Source of the DNA: Coffea arabica
Lineage: Eukaryota; Streptophyta; Magnoliopsida; Gentianales; Rubiaceae
Length of the DNA: 64,000 nt
Reading direction: 5' to 3'
Assembly (NCBI RefSeq): GCF_036785885.1
Contig: NC_092323.1
Span: 19,352,501 to 19,416,500 of the forward strand
Part shown: piece by piece, positions 1-9,777 of the stretch
How positions within the stretch are numbered: position 1 is the first letter of the stretch
Layout of the letters: each line of letters opens with the position of its first letter
The notes under the pieces: model-generated
Seen by the model: only the letters and a program-made list of their open reading frames with translations
The model's database searches: none
What the model was told of the DNA's origin: nothing
Made by a program: the position numbers and the translations under genes

Positions 1-659
1 GAAGGCCTTGTAGTTTATAGAATGGATAACAAGGTTAAAGGATGAAAAGGCATTAGGGTCAAGCCACTATAGAGTAATATTCTTGTAAGTTTTGAAGTTG
101 CAATTTTAAAAATTTTCTATTTGAAATCTTTAGGTTAACCTATGTCTATTAGGAAAAGTATGGATTGCCTAGTTATGATAGGTTCTATGTCTTTCTTTAA
201 ATCTACTCAAAACAGAGTTTTACAAACTATTTCTTTTCTTAAATATGTCTCGAGACATTTTTGAAGTTAAAATCCATTTTGAACTTTGAAAGAATAACTT
301 TCAATAACTTATTGATTTGTTCAATTTCTGGCAAAAATTAATTTGATCTTGATTTTAATGTCCAAATACCTTCTATCTTGGAAAGTTTCATGAGTCCAAT
401 ATTGTCCAGATTCCCTACATAATCTTCTAGTATTCTTTTGTGTCTAAATTCATTTTCTTTAAATTTCAAACATGTATTTTTTAAGATATTTTCAAATTCA
501 TATCTCGTCCATAATTTTGACTTGGACCCAATCTTCTTCCAACTGAAACTTAGTTTTTTTATCAAACGGCAATTTACCTTCTTGAATTTTTAACTCTCAC
601 ATCCTTCTAACTTTAGAATAATTTTAAAAATATCTTTCCTATATGAGTTATTCTAGTCC
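1..659. other. AT-rich stretch, no supported gene
   Basis: No open frame of convincing coding character. A 75-codon minus-strand frame at 338-565 has no recognisable domain. The stretch lies directly upstream of a LINE 3' remnant on the plus strand and may be decayed LINE sequence, but I could not align any RT motif here. Confidence 0.4.
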
Positions 660-1035
660 AGATTTAGTGTTCATGGTCAATCCAGCCAAAAGTTGATGAG
701 CTATCCAATCTTCGTGATAGTTTGCTACATATTTCCCATCGCTTTAGGGAGACTAATCACCCAGCAGATGCTTTAACTAATGAGAAGGCTACTCAGTCTA
801 GCATATGGATTTATAATTCGGCATTATAGTTACCTAATTTAATGCGAGGGGAAATTAGAGTAGATAGGCTTTGATCCCCCTCGTAGAAGTAGGAAATATT
901 CATTAAATTTGTAAGGATCTTTTTCATTTTTAATTCAGGTTATTTGTAATGCTTGGGAGGTAGGGTTCTTTGTCCCATTCATTTGTACCATTTTGTTTTA
1001 TTGATAAAATCCAGAGGTCTATGCGGTTTGTCAAA
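660..1035 (+). pseudogene. LINE (L1-type) ORF2 C-terminus, RNase H-like remnant
   Basis: Around 716-778 the plus strand reads as the end of the RNase H domain of a plant non-LTR retrotransposon: the segment HRFRETNHPADALT matches the family pattern R-E-x-N-x-x-A-D-x-L, where the Asp is the last catalytic residue. A short LP/RG-rich tail follows, then a 3'-UTR-like stretch ending in a GATAAAATCC-type block near 1000-1013. Frames are broken and the upstream RT and endonuclease are missing. In an intact element this domain would belong to the reverse-transcription polyprotein. The call rests on one short motif and its context. Confidence 0.5.
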
Positions 1036-1392
1036 AAATATCTTTTGTTTAGTTTCTTTTATTTTTTGTTGTTCTTATTATTTTGAGAGTTATACTTGCA
1101 ATTTATTGTTGTGTTAATCTGATTATTGTTTATTCATATTGCAAGTGTTTATTATCTTTTTTTTTGGGAGAGTGGGTTACAATATATCTTTGGGAGTATT
1201 TTATACTTAAAATTTTTGCTTTTCTTTAATCAAGTCCAAAACATCCTTATAGTTAGCCAAAAGTTGCATATCAACCTATTCATTTCCCCTCTAGATTGAC
1301 CTATTCGAGACAATATATTGAAATTCTAATATAATTCAAGTCTAATATAAATTTAAAACCACCAGAAATGATTAACTTATATTAATTATAGA
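1036..1392. other. AT-rich spacer, nothing recognised
   Basis: Runs of T and A, no ORF and no repeat boundary that I can define. Confidence 0.4.
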
Positions 1393-1479
1393 GCATTGTC
1401 TTTCTTTTGCTTCTTATTAGAAGTGCACACGCTCTTCTTATTAGAGACTATACTATAAGAAGCAAAAGAGAGACAATGC
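1393..1479. repeat. 25-bp inverted repeat able to form a hairpin
   Basis: The arm at 1393-1417 is the reverse complement of 1455-1479 with one mismatch in 25 positions, separated by 37 nt. The structure sits immediately before readable copia coding sequence (from about 1483), so it may mark a small fold-back insertion or the breakpoint that removed the copia 5' part. Confidence 0.7.
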
Positions 1480-1482
1480 CCA

Positions 1483-1830
1483 AGTAAGCCTTAATGAGAA
1501 CAAAGATATTACAAAAATTATTACAATAGTATCTAAGAAGAGAGCCTCTATGATATCTAAATTGAATATGGCTTCAACTTTATTCAATTCAAATGATTGG
1601 TGATATGACTCTAACGTGATCGTACATATGTGCAATGATAAGTCCACATTTAAAACCTATGAAGATGCTTCTAAAGGGCACGCAGTTATTATAGGGAATT
1701 ATGACATTGCGAAATTGCGTGGCAAAAGGGTTTTGAACTTGCAATTCACAACCATTAAGAAATTGGTACTCCAAATATTAGAAAAAGTCTTGTATTGGCC
1801 AATAGGCTGAATAAGAATAGTCTTAGAGTT
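1483..1830 (+). pseudogene. copia gag-protease junction remnant
   Basis: The frame reads a W-(stop)-YDSNVIVHMC segment corresponding to the copia 'W-x-D-S/T-G-A-x-x-H' protease active-site region. The Gly-Ala of the DSGA motif is replaced, so catalysis is lost even without the TGA just before it. The downstream part, with the spacing of the 'vL.VP.I..NL' block, continues to about 1830 in shifting frames. It is the N-terminal end of the readable polyprotein of this element. Confidence 0.65.
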
Positions 1831-2060
1831 GTACTTTGATTCCAACAAAATAATTTTGTACAAGAATGGTGTATCTATATGACAAAACTATTTTTGTGAT
1901 GGAATATTTCTATTCAATATTAACAAAGTTTCTATTATGATTGTATTGTTGATTTTTCTTATTATATATTACATGGCAGGGTAGGACATATAAATAATAG
2001 AAATTTATATTTTATGTTCGAAACGAAGTTTGAAATATATATATATATATATGTGCAAAA

Positions 2061-2453
2061 ATGATTGGATTACCTTTTCCTAGGGGCAAAAGAAATACTA
2101 ATTTGCTTGTTATTGTACATCCTGATGTATTTGTACTAAATGATTTTCTAACAATAGGTGGTAATAAATATTTCATTACCTTTATTGATGATTGTTCTAG
2201 ATTTGTACATATTTATCTTATGAAAAGTAATAATGAATATTTTACCATGTTCAAATCTTACAAGTTGTTTGTCAAAAACCAATTAGATAAGAAAATCAGA
2301 GTATTGAGGAATGATAAAGGAGATGAATATTTTCCTAGTAAATTCTCAATAACTAATGAACAAAATAGAATTATACACCAAATAAGTGCACCATATCTTT
2401 TACAACAAAATGGTTTGATAAAAAGAAAATTAAACTTTGGAAGATATGGTTAA
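2061..2453 (+). pseudogene. copia integrase core fragment
   Basis: A 130-codon open stretch contains GGNKYFITFIDDCSRFVHIY, the hallmark start of the copia integrase core (first catalytic Asp in FIDD). RNDKGDEY follows, corresponding to the R-x-D-x-G-x-E-Y/F block with the second Asp, and then the start of the 'P-x-x-N-G-x-x-E' block, here degraded to QQNGLIKR so the catalytic Glu is lost. It would have inserted element cDNA. Stops lie on both sides; it is part of the same dead element as the RT fragment downstream. Confidence 0.85.
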
Positions 2454-3159
2454 TTTCATGTTAGTAAGTTTTGGATAGCCAAATAATTTATAGGATAAAG
2501 CATTGTTGGTTGCATGTCATGTTCATAATAGAACTCATTCATTGAAAATAAAAGTCTCTTCATATGACGTATGAAATGGGAGAAAACCAAATCTAAACTA
2601 TTTTAAAATTTGAGGTTCCATTACTTATTATAAAGTTCCAGATAATAAGAGAACAAAATTCAAACCAAAGGCACTTAAAAGTATATTTATAGACTATGCA
2701 GAAAATTTCAATGCTTATAGGCTGCTTGACCTTGATTCTAATATCATTGTCGAATTAAGAGACAAGCAATTCTTTGAGAATAAATTTCTTGAAGATTCAA
2801 TGCCTATTGTGGATCCTACTAGTGGTCTAGAATTACTCCAAAATATTGGTTCTTCTTCAAGTAATAGACGAACGAAAGTGACACCCCTATTGAGCATAGA
2901 AGAAGTCAAAGACTTAGGAAAGCAAGGCATCTACTTTCGGATTTCATATTTTCAAAAGTTATTATCTTCTTGATTGAAGAAAATAAAAAAATCTTTACAA
3001 AATAAAATACTAATATTATTGAATGGAGAAGGATACTAATCTTATTGAATGTAGAAGATGATCCTAAAACATTAAGTGAAGCAATGTCATCAAGAAATGC
3101 TTCATTATAGAGAGAAATGGTAAATGATGAATTGAACTCAATATTATCTTACAATACTT

Positions 3160-4088
3160 AGGTTCTTTTATGGATTCAAACTAACTTTTAAATCAAGATT
3201 AGTAGTTATAGGGTTTAAACAAAATGAAGGAATAGACTATTTTGGTCCACATGCATTGGTTGCTAGACTTACATATATTAGAGTGCTAATGTCATTAATT
3301 TTAATGTGCAATTTGTTTGTACATCAAATGGATGTTAAGACAACATTACAAAATGGCAACTTAGATGAAAAAGTGTGTATGGAATAACCCAAAGATTTGT
3401 TTTGCCAAAAAATGAAAAGAGAGTATGCAAACTAGTTAACTTTTTGTATGACTTGAAACAAATACCTAAATAATGGTATGAAAAATTTGAATTTGTGTTA
3501 CTCCCAAGTGGATTTAGGTACGATAATACTGACAAATGTATTTATTCTAAATTCATTCAAGAGTATAGTGTGCTTTTTTGTCTCAATGTAGATGACATGC
3601 TAACTATTAATAATTCTATGAAAGGTGTAAAAGATACTAAAAAGTATCTTTCTTCAAGGTTTAAGATGAAAAATTTTAGAAAAGTGAATACTATTTTGGA
3701 TATCAAAGTCAAGAAACATGGTGGAGATTATGCTTTATGTCAATCTCAGTATGTTAATAAGCCATTGAACAAGTTTCAACATTTAAAGGTTAAAAAATTG
3801 AGTACACCTTTTGATCATGGCTTGAAGCTTCTTGAGAATTTTAGAAATTCAATTTTTTAACTTGAATATGCTAGTGCAATTGAAAACTTGCTGTATGCAA
3901 TGCATTCTACAACAACAGATATTACATATACAGTTTGTGGACTTGCCAGATATATCAAAAATCCAAGTGTAGACCATTGAAAATCCATTGAAAGAGTTTT
4001 TGGTTATCTTAAAAGAACGAAGAATCTAGAACTCTTATATAACAAATTTCCAGCCGTGCTTGAAGGTAACTCGAATACTTGTTGATTC
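3160..4088 (+). pseudogene. copia reverse transcriptase fragment
   Basis: Several frames together give the copia RT: a degenerate 'V-x-T-A-F-L-x-G-x-L' region near 3330-3390, a LVNFLYDLKQ segment (family LxKSLYGLKQ) near 3435, and an open frame at 3495-3860 holding LNVDDMLT. The YVDD-like catalytic Asp pair is thus retained as NVDD. The C-terminal part (SAIENLLYAMHSTT..D, then VFGYLKRT) continues to the solo-LTR insertion at 4089. Multiple stops make it inactive. Confidence 0.85.
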
Positions 4089-6878
4089 TGTGAGGACCCG
4101 AAAAAATTTTTCTACTTTATTTTATTTTATTTTATTTCTTCAAATATATTTTCTTTACTTTACTTTATTACCTTAATTTTCTAGATATTCTTATAAGTGA
4201 GTCCAGTTTTTAAATTATTTTCCTTGTATAAGTTAGTTCATGTTAAGTTTGAAACGTATTATGAAAGTGGGACCCGCTAATGCAGTAAGTGCGATAAATT
4301 TTTGAAGATTAGTAGGAATTTTACACAAAGGGATATTAATTTATAAGGTGTTAAGGGATAATTAGATGATAGCTAGATAGTTTAGCCATTGGAAGACAAC
4401 AAGATAAGAATTAATTTTGGCTAAACACTTGTCACAAAATTCTTGGATCTTTGACCTTGACCAAAGACTTTCTTACCTCTTTAATAAAAACAAAATATGA
4501 CCAAAATTCCTTCCTTTTTCTTCTAGTCTTGGCCGAAATTCTTGAGAGAAAAAAGGGAAAGGAAACTTCATCTTCAACCTCAAATTTCTTACTTGAATCT
4601 TGAGTTTAACCACTAATCTTGCAAACTATACCATAAAAAGTGATATTCAAGGAAGATTAAAGGCTTGAGTGGAGAGATTTTGGAGGAAGAAGCACTAAGT
4701 TTCCATCTTTCTTGGGGTTTTAAGGTATTTATGGCAAGAAACTTCTCTTTACTTCTAATACTTGCATCCTAGTGGTTTAGAGTTGAATATTGGTAGTTTT
4801 ATGAGAAATTTCATGGTTTGAAGTGGAGATTTGGAAATTTTCAGCTTTTAGGGGGAAATTTCAGCCCTTATATGATGCTTAAGGTTGGCCATGATTTGAT
4901 AGTTTTGTCATGTGAAATATCTAGTTTTTATATGTTAGTTTGGCTTGTTTAAGGAAAAATTCCAGCTTGTATGTGAAAATTTCAACTTAGGGTTTCCAAG
5001 AATCAGCTTGAGTATGGTTGGTTTTGAGCTATAATTTTGCTATATTTGGATAGTTTTGTGGCCTTAATCAAGTGTATGTTATAACTTATGACTTGTGGTT
5101 GTGGTTGAGGTTGATTTGAGATGAAATTTGCTGTTGAGTTTGGATGGAAAAGTAAAGAAAATAAGGGGATGTGCTGTCCAACTTTTGGGACAATTTGTTT
5201 CCTTCAAGTTTGGGTTGATTTTGTTATAAACTTGTTTAAGATGCTTGGTAAACCTATAAGCTTTGGTTATGTGTTGAATTTTGGTTGAAATGGAAGGATT
5301 TTCATTAGTATTTTCCCTAATTTGCTAGCTGAAATTTTGCTTGTTGGCCAAGTGATAGCGAAGTCTATTACCTTGTTGTTATCTAACCTTTTCATTATTG
5401 ATTTTGGCCAAAACTTGTTCCAAACCTTGGTTAAGACTTTTGTGCGGGAATTTGAGTGAAAACTACGGAGATTGGGAGGTGAAAAACCTCATGATTGTAT
5501 TTGTTTCATGGCTGCAAAAAATCCTGGTTTGGATGGCAGCTTTGCACCTTGCTATCTTTTAGCCTCAAAGTCTTTAGTTTGGAAGTCTTTTGGATACACT
5601 CTCGTTGACTTCACTTGCTAAAACCTTGAACAACAATTGTATGTTGAGTTGGAGTGAATATCCTAACCTAAAGAGGTGCATTACCTTGTTTCTTTTCATT
5701 GTTTTGTTGCTAGAAATTTCAGCCATGAATTGGAATGAGGAACTCCTTGGTTGCTCATGTCCCTTGAGTCCAAATATCCTCTTTTCATTCCAAAACTATA
5801 TTTACACTATTGCACTAGTAGTTACTTGGATTTTCTTTGGTTCACCTAAACTTTGAATGGTTGAACCATAATACTTTATCTTGGTTGTTCTTAGGGTTTG
5901 TTGGTGATCAAGTGCATAACCCGGAAGCGAACTTTTGACATTATTTTGCTTAAACTGGTGAGTGTTCTTTGCATGTTGTGCTTCCAATGACTATGTAAAT
6001 TGTAGGGAATGTTTGTTTGAATGTTAAATGTCTTTAAATGATTGTTAAATGGATTTTCAATAGGCGAGTGTGTACTTTATCGCACTTGACCTAAGTGAAC
6101 GTGAAATTTTCAATGATTAAATGATTGAATATTACTTGTGCATAAATGTAAGCCTTTTAGCTAAACTGGACCCTTACCCTTCATTGCCAGTCGACTCGAG
6201 CCAGATGCGGATTCGGTTGGACGGCTGGTAACTCTGGGACAATGTTTGGTATACTCGAGTATTACCACGAAGTCTGGTGGAGAACTAGCCAATGAGTACA
6301 ATGCAATGAAATCAATGAATGAATGACAATGAACACTGAAGGAGTTTTCACTGTTAAATATTTTCTAACGACAGAGGAATAAGGGAAATGGTCGGCGACT
6401 GAATGACTAAATGAATGGCTCCAAGTGAGTACGTATCCTTCCAATGAATGACTGTTTATGTCTTGAATGACTGTTTATTATTGTGCAAAGTGTTCAAATT
6501 GTTAAATGCCATACTTCCATGGTTTCTCTACCTGATTGCTTGTTTGGAAACCTCACTGAGCTTTTAGCTCATTTCATTAGTTTGTTTTCCTTACAAGAAT
6601 GGAGGTTGGAGCAAGTAGGCATGAACTAGGGTGTACAACTTTCATGTACTTGTACTTTTGTAAATGAGACATATTTGGAATCTTTGGAAATGTAATCTTA
6701 TGTTTTACTCTTGGATTGTAAATTAAGTTTGAATTGTTGGTTGGAAAGGAAACTTTTATGTTAATTGCAAAGCTTGAATGGTTATTTCAAGAACGTTAGT
6801 GAGGGAGTTCTAACAAGAGTTGGGTAGGCGGTCCGCTAAACCCTTGGGTAAGCCCTAGGGGAAGGTGGGGTCGTCACA
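4089..6878 (+). mobile_element. Solo LTR, 2790 bp, inserted in the copia element
   Basis: The block begins TGTGAGGACCCG and ends GGTGGGGTCGTCACA, giving the terminal TGTGA/TCACA inverted repeat typical of LTRs. It is flanked by GATTC (4084-4088) and AATTC (6879-6883), a 5-bp target duplication with one difference. There is no gag or pol inside, so it is best read as a solo LTR left by recombination between the two LTRs of a large Ty3/gypsy-type element. Removing it rejoins the copia RT and RNase H pieces. A second block with related ends (…GGTGGGGCCGCCACA) lies at 52704-56058 on the other strand. Confidence 0.85.
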
Positions 6879-6883
6879 AATTC

Positions 6884-7400
6884 ACTAGTGTGATGACAAG
6901 AATTTCACAACCAGGTGAATATTCACTTTGGTTATATTCACAAGAATTTCACAACCAGGTGAATATTCACTTTGGCGCAATCTCATGGATTTCTAAGAAG
7001 CAAATTGTGATGGATCACTCCATCATGGAAGCTAAATTTATAGCTTTAGAGTGATTTAGTGATTTAATATCAAGTTGTAGCCACAACCTATGCATTCGAT
7101 TACTTTTTATTGTGATAGTAAGGTCACTATGTCTAGAGTCTTAAACAAGGTGTACAATAGTAAATCTAGACATATTAATCTAAAACATGAGTATATTAAA
7201 CAAATGCTAAGAGATTGCATTATGATATTGTATATGTAAGAACATACAATAATTTAGCTGATCTGTTGACTAACTTTTTGCCAAGAGACTTAGTGAATAA
7301 AATATGTATTAGAAATGGAATTAAAATCATTTATCTAAAATCACTAGCAATATGAACCCTATCTTTATTCTAGCATTGCCATTAGATAATGAGGTTTAAA
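6884..7400 (+). pseudogene. copia RNase H fragment after the solo LTR
   Basis: The frame contains ISWISKKQIVMDHSIMEAKF, matching the copia RNase H block in which W-x-S-K-K-Q is followed by S-S/T-x-E-A-E, with the catalytic Glu kept. Later degenerate pieces resemble the 'H-I-x-x-x-x-H-x-x-R' and 'A-D-x-x-T-K' blocks up to about 7330. It continues the copia polyprotein broken at 4088. I cannot place the 3' LTR. Confidence 0.7.
6896..6975 (+). repeat. 36-bp tandem duplication, period 44
   Basis: Positions 6896-6931 are repeated exactly at 6940-6975 with 8 intervening bases. The duplication is inside the copia RNase H region, 18 bp after the end of the solo LTR. Confidence 0.9.
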
Positions 7401-7599
7401 GAGTAACAATAGATTATTAAGTGATTGTGAGCACTAATACTTTGTGTACAAAATTACCCATTAATGTATTAAATGTGAGGTTGAATATATGATGAGTTAT
7501 ATTCTTAATAAAATATAATTGCTTATCTTCCATAAAATGAGACTCACTAAATAATTAGATCATTGTCTACTTGTAAAAGGTTGGGGAATGCTATGCAAG

Positions 7600-8586
7600 T
7601 GTTGTTAAAAAGAATTAAGAGATGGAAAGAAGAATATCGGGAGGTTGGCAAGCTCACATTCGATAATTTTAGACTTTGAATTTACTTTTCTTAATCAAAC
7701 AAAGAATAGCAAAGCCAAAAATATTCCAAATCAACTCCGTTCTAGTACTAATCCAAGATATGTTTCAACTCCATATGAAATAATATGGTGCTATTTTAAG
7801 AAGACATTGTTCTAATTTTCAAAATAGTTCTAGTTGCCTCTGAGAATGGATGAGAAGTTGGCATAACTAAAATAGATTCATTGGTCAAGATTATTTCTAG
7901 AACCATCTTGTCAACCTTTCTTCCTTTAAGGAAAAATTCAAGTTATCCCAACTAAGTATAGTAGAAGTATAATTTGATATATTTCCTATTTAAAAAAATG
8001 ATTGAAGCATTGTTCAATTTGACGATGGAGAGAAGCTGGTATGAGAAAAATATTGAACCAATATACTAAAATACAAGTAAGAATGAGTTTCATTACCTAT
8101 AATCTACTAGTATAGGATAAGTAATGAGCTTCCCAACTAGAAATTCTTTTATTTCTAGAATTCAATAATGATTAATAGTGCTCTATCATAAGCCTTGAAG
8201 AGAGTAAGAGAGTTCAAAACCTTTTTCCAAAAATTTGTAGTTTTTAGGGATGTTGGCCTAATTTGGACTATAGTGTTTCAATAACAAATAGGAGATTTAT
8301 ATAGATTAGCAAGCAAATCTAAAGTCATTACTAAATAAGGAGAGAATATGTTGCAATATGATTTCTCACTAGATAGTTGCCCATAAAAACAAGAAGAATC
8401 ATCAACAAAGGCGAGGTGAATCACCCTAGGTCTAGGTAAAATTGATAAACTTGCATTTCTTGATTAAGAATAGTATCTTCTAAATTGTCAGAAAAATTTT
8501 GCAATAAAAGAATGAATAAATAGGAGGATATTAGATCCACTTGCCTATTGCCCCAGGCACATGCAAAGTAAATTACAAAATCAGCA
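7600..8586 (-). pseudogene. LINE RT C-terminal half and downstream region (second half of split element)
   Basis: On the minus strand, just past the hAT insertion, the reading matches the LINE RT block G-x-R-Q-G-D-P-L-S-P-Y-L-F (here WGNRQVDLISSYLFILLLQN). A broken 'F-A-D-D' region follows near 8400. Further down is the post-RT segment resembling 'S-x-A-G-R-x-x-L-I-x-x-V-L' and 'C/F-x-x-F-L/F-W' (SRLQVMKLIL and HRQIEQCFNHFF). Many stops are present and the catalytic Asp pair is not recoverable. Its first half lies at 12405-12830 beyond the hAT element. The lower boundary is approximate. Confidence 0.7.
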
Positions 8587-8631
8587 TACCCATTAGGCGG
8601 AGGGAAGGGGGGGCCAGGGGGGCAACCGCCG

Positions 8632-9044
8632 CCCCTCCAATTGTTAAAAAAAAAATTCTAAGTAAAAAAAAAATTTATTATTATGTTTTGGCCCCCCAAA
8701 AATTAATCAAAAAATTCACTTTGCCCCCCCAAGGGCCCAAATAATAATATTTGAAAGTCCAAATAACAGAGAATTATTTTCTTAACGTATGAAGTGCAAA
8801 GAAAAGATAGCCAGTTAGTTAACTTGGCAATTGATTGCCACAATTCTTCTTCCTAAGTAGAAACGTCAAAGTAGAAAATAGAAACGTCAAAGGCTTGAGC
8901 CTTGAAGAACTTTCTCCTGTGAAGGCTTGAAGAAACTTTCTCCTGTGAAGACCTTCCCCCGCTGGCTAAGGATTGTACATTTGTACCATTGCATTTTGCA
9001 TGGTCTAGCCGTCTAGGTAATTTTTTTTTTAACAATTGGAGGGG
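8632..9044. repeat. Perfect 24-bp subterminal inverted repeat inside the hAT
   Basis: 8632-8655 is the exact reverse complement of 9021-9044. A second adjacent block (TTCTAAGTAAAA…) also has an inverted counterpart at about 9048-9070, but on the outer side of the arm, so the two blocks are not collinear as in a simple hairpin. About 370 bp separate the arms; a direct duplication containing CTTTCTCCTGTGAAG lies between them at 8905-8955. Confidence 0.75.
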
Positions 9045-9777
9045 TGTAAAAATTTTTTTTTTTACTTAGAAATTTATTTAGTGAAATGTGGGTGTAAAAA
9101 GTTCGCCCCGCTAGTTGTTTGATGAATTGCTCGAGAGGGACTTGTATTATTTTTCGTACTTGTAGCATTGAGTTTTATTGGGCAAATAACTTGTCGCATT
9201 GAGTTTTAGTTTTCTGCTTGTCATTTTACTGATTTTATTTTATCATTGCTTTATTTATCATGGTTTTCTAGACAGCAGGCAGTAAGACCTCCTGAATATT
9301 TGTTCCTCTAGAATTGTCTATCTTTGTTTCTCAACATTGTGCTGAGAATTTGCTATGCAATTTAAGGAGTTTAAATTGTACATATTTATTATGGTCGGTT
9401 TCCGTTTATACTTTATAGTAATGCTTGTTTAGACTATAGAAACTTGTACTGGCATGGATAGTTATTGATTATTTTTCGGATTACAGTAGTTGATGAGTTC
9501 AAGTAGGTGTTAGTTGTTCAAGTTCAGCCGATTTAATAACAAGCTATGAAAACTTCCTTGAGATATGTTTGAAATGAGAACTTGTTCTGCTCTAATGGAG
9601 ATCTTTTATCATTTGTTTGCATTTTATTATTGAATAATACTTTGTGCATGTCACTTATGTCTACTTAGGTTGCAAATGTTCTTGCTGCTTTTATTCCATC
9701 TCTATAGGCCATAATCAGCATTTCTCAATCAATTTTATTTCGATTACAGGTTGTTGTTTGTTGCAAATATAGTGGTA
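9045..9777 (+). other. hAT 5' non-coding leader
   Basis: T-rich sequence between the left terminal region and the transposase start. A polypyrimidine stretch followed by CGATTACAG at about 9741-9749 could be a 3' splice site of a leader intron. No ORF is seen. Confidence 0.4.

Larger units (their letters stand above)
1480..7400 (+). mobile_element. Degenerate Ty1/copia retrotransposon, split by a solo LTR
   Basis: Successive pieces of a copia pol polyprotein lie in the order expected for Ty1/copia: protease region (1483-1830), integrase core (2061-2453), post-integrase linker (about 2560-2940), reverse transcriptase (about 3160-4080) and RNase H (6884-7330). Integrase before RT is the diagnostic copia order. 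Stops and frameshifts occur throughout. Between 4089 and 6878 a solo LTR of another family interrupts the RT/RNase H junction. I could not find the element's own LTRs, and gag is missing, so it looks 5'-truncated. No product is expected. Confidence 0.85.
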
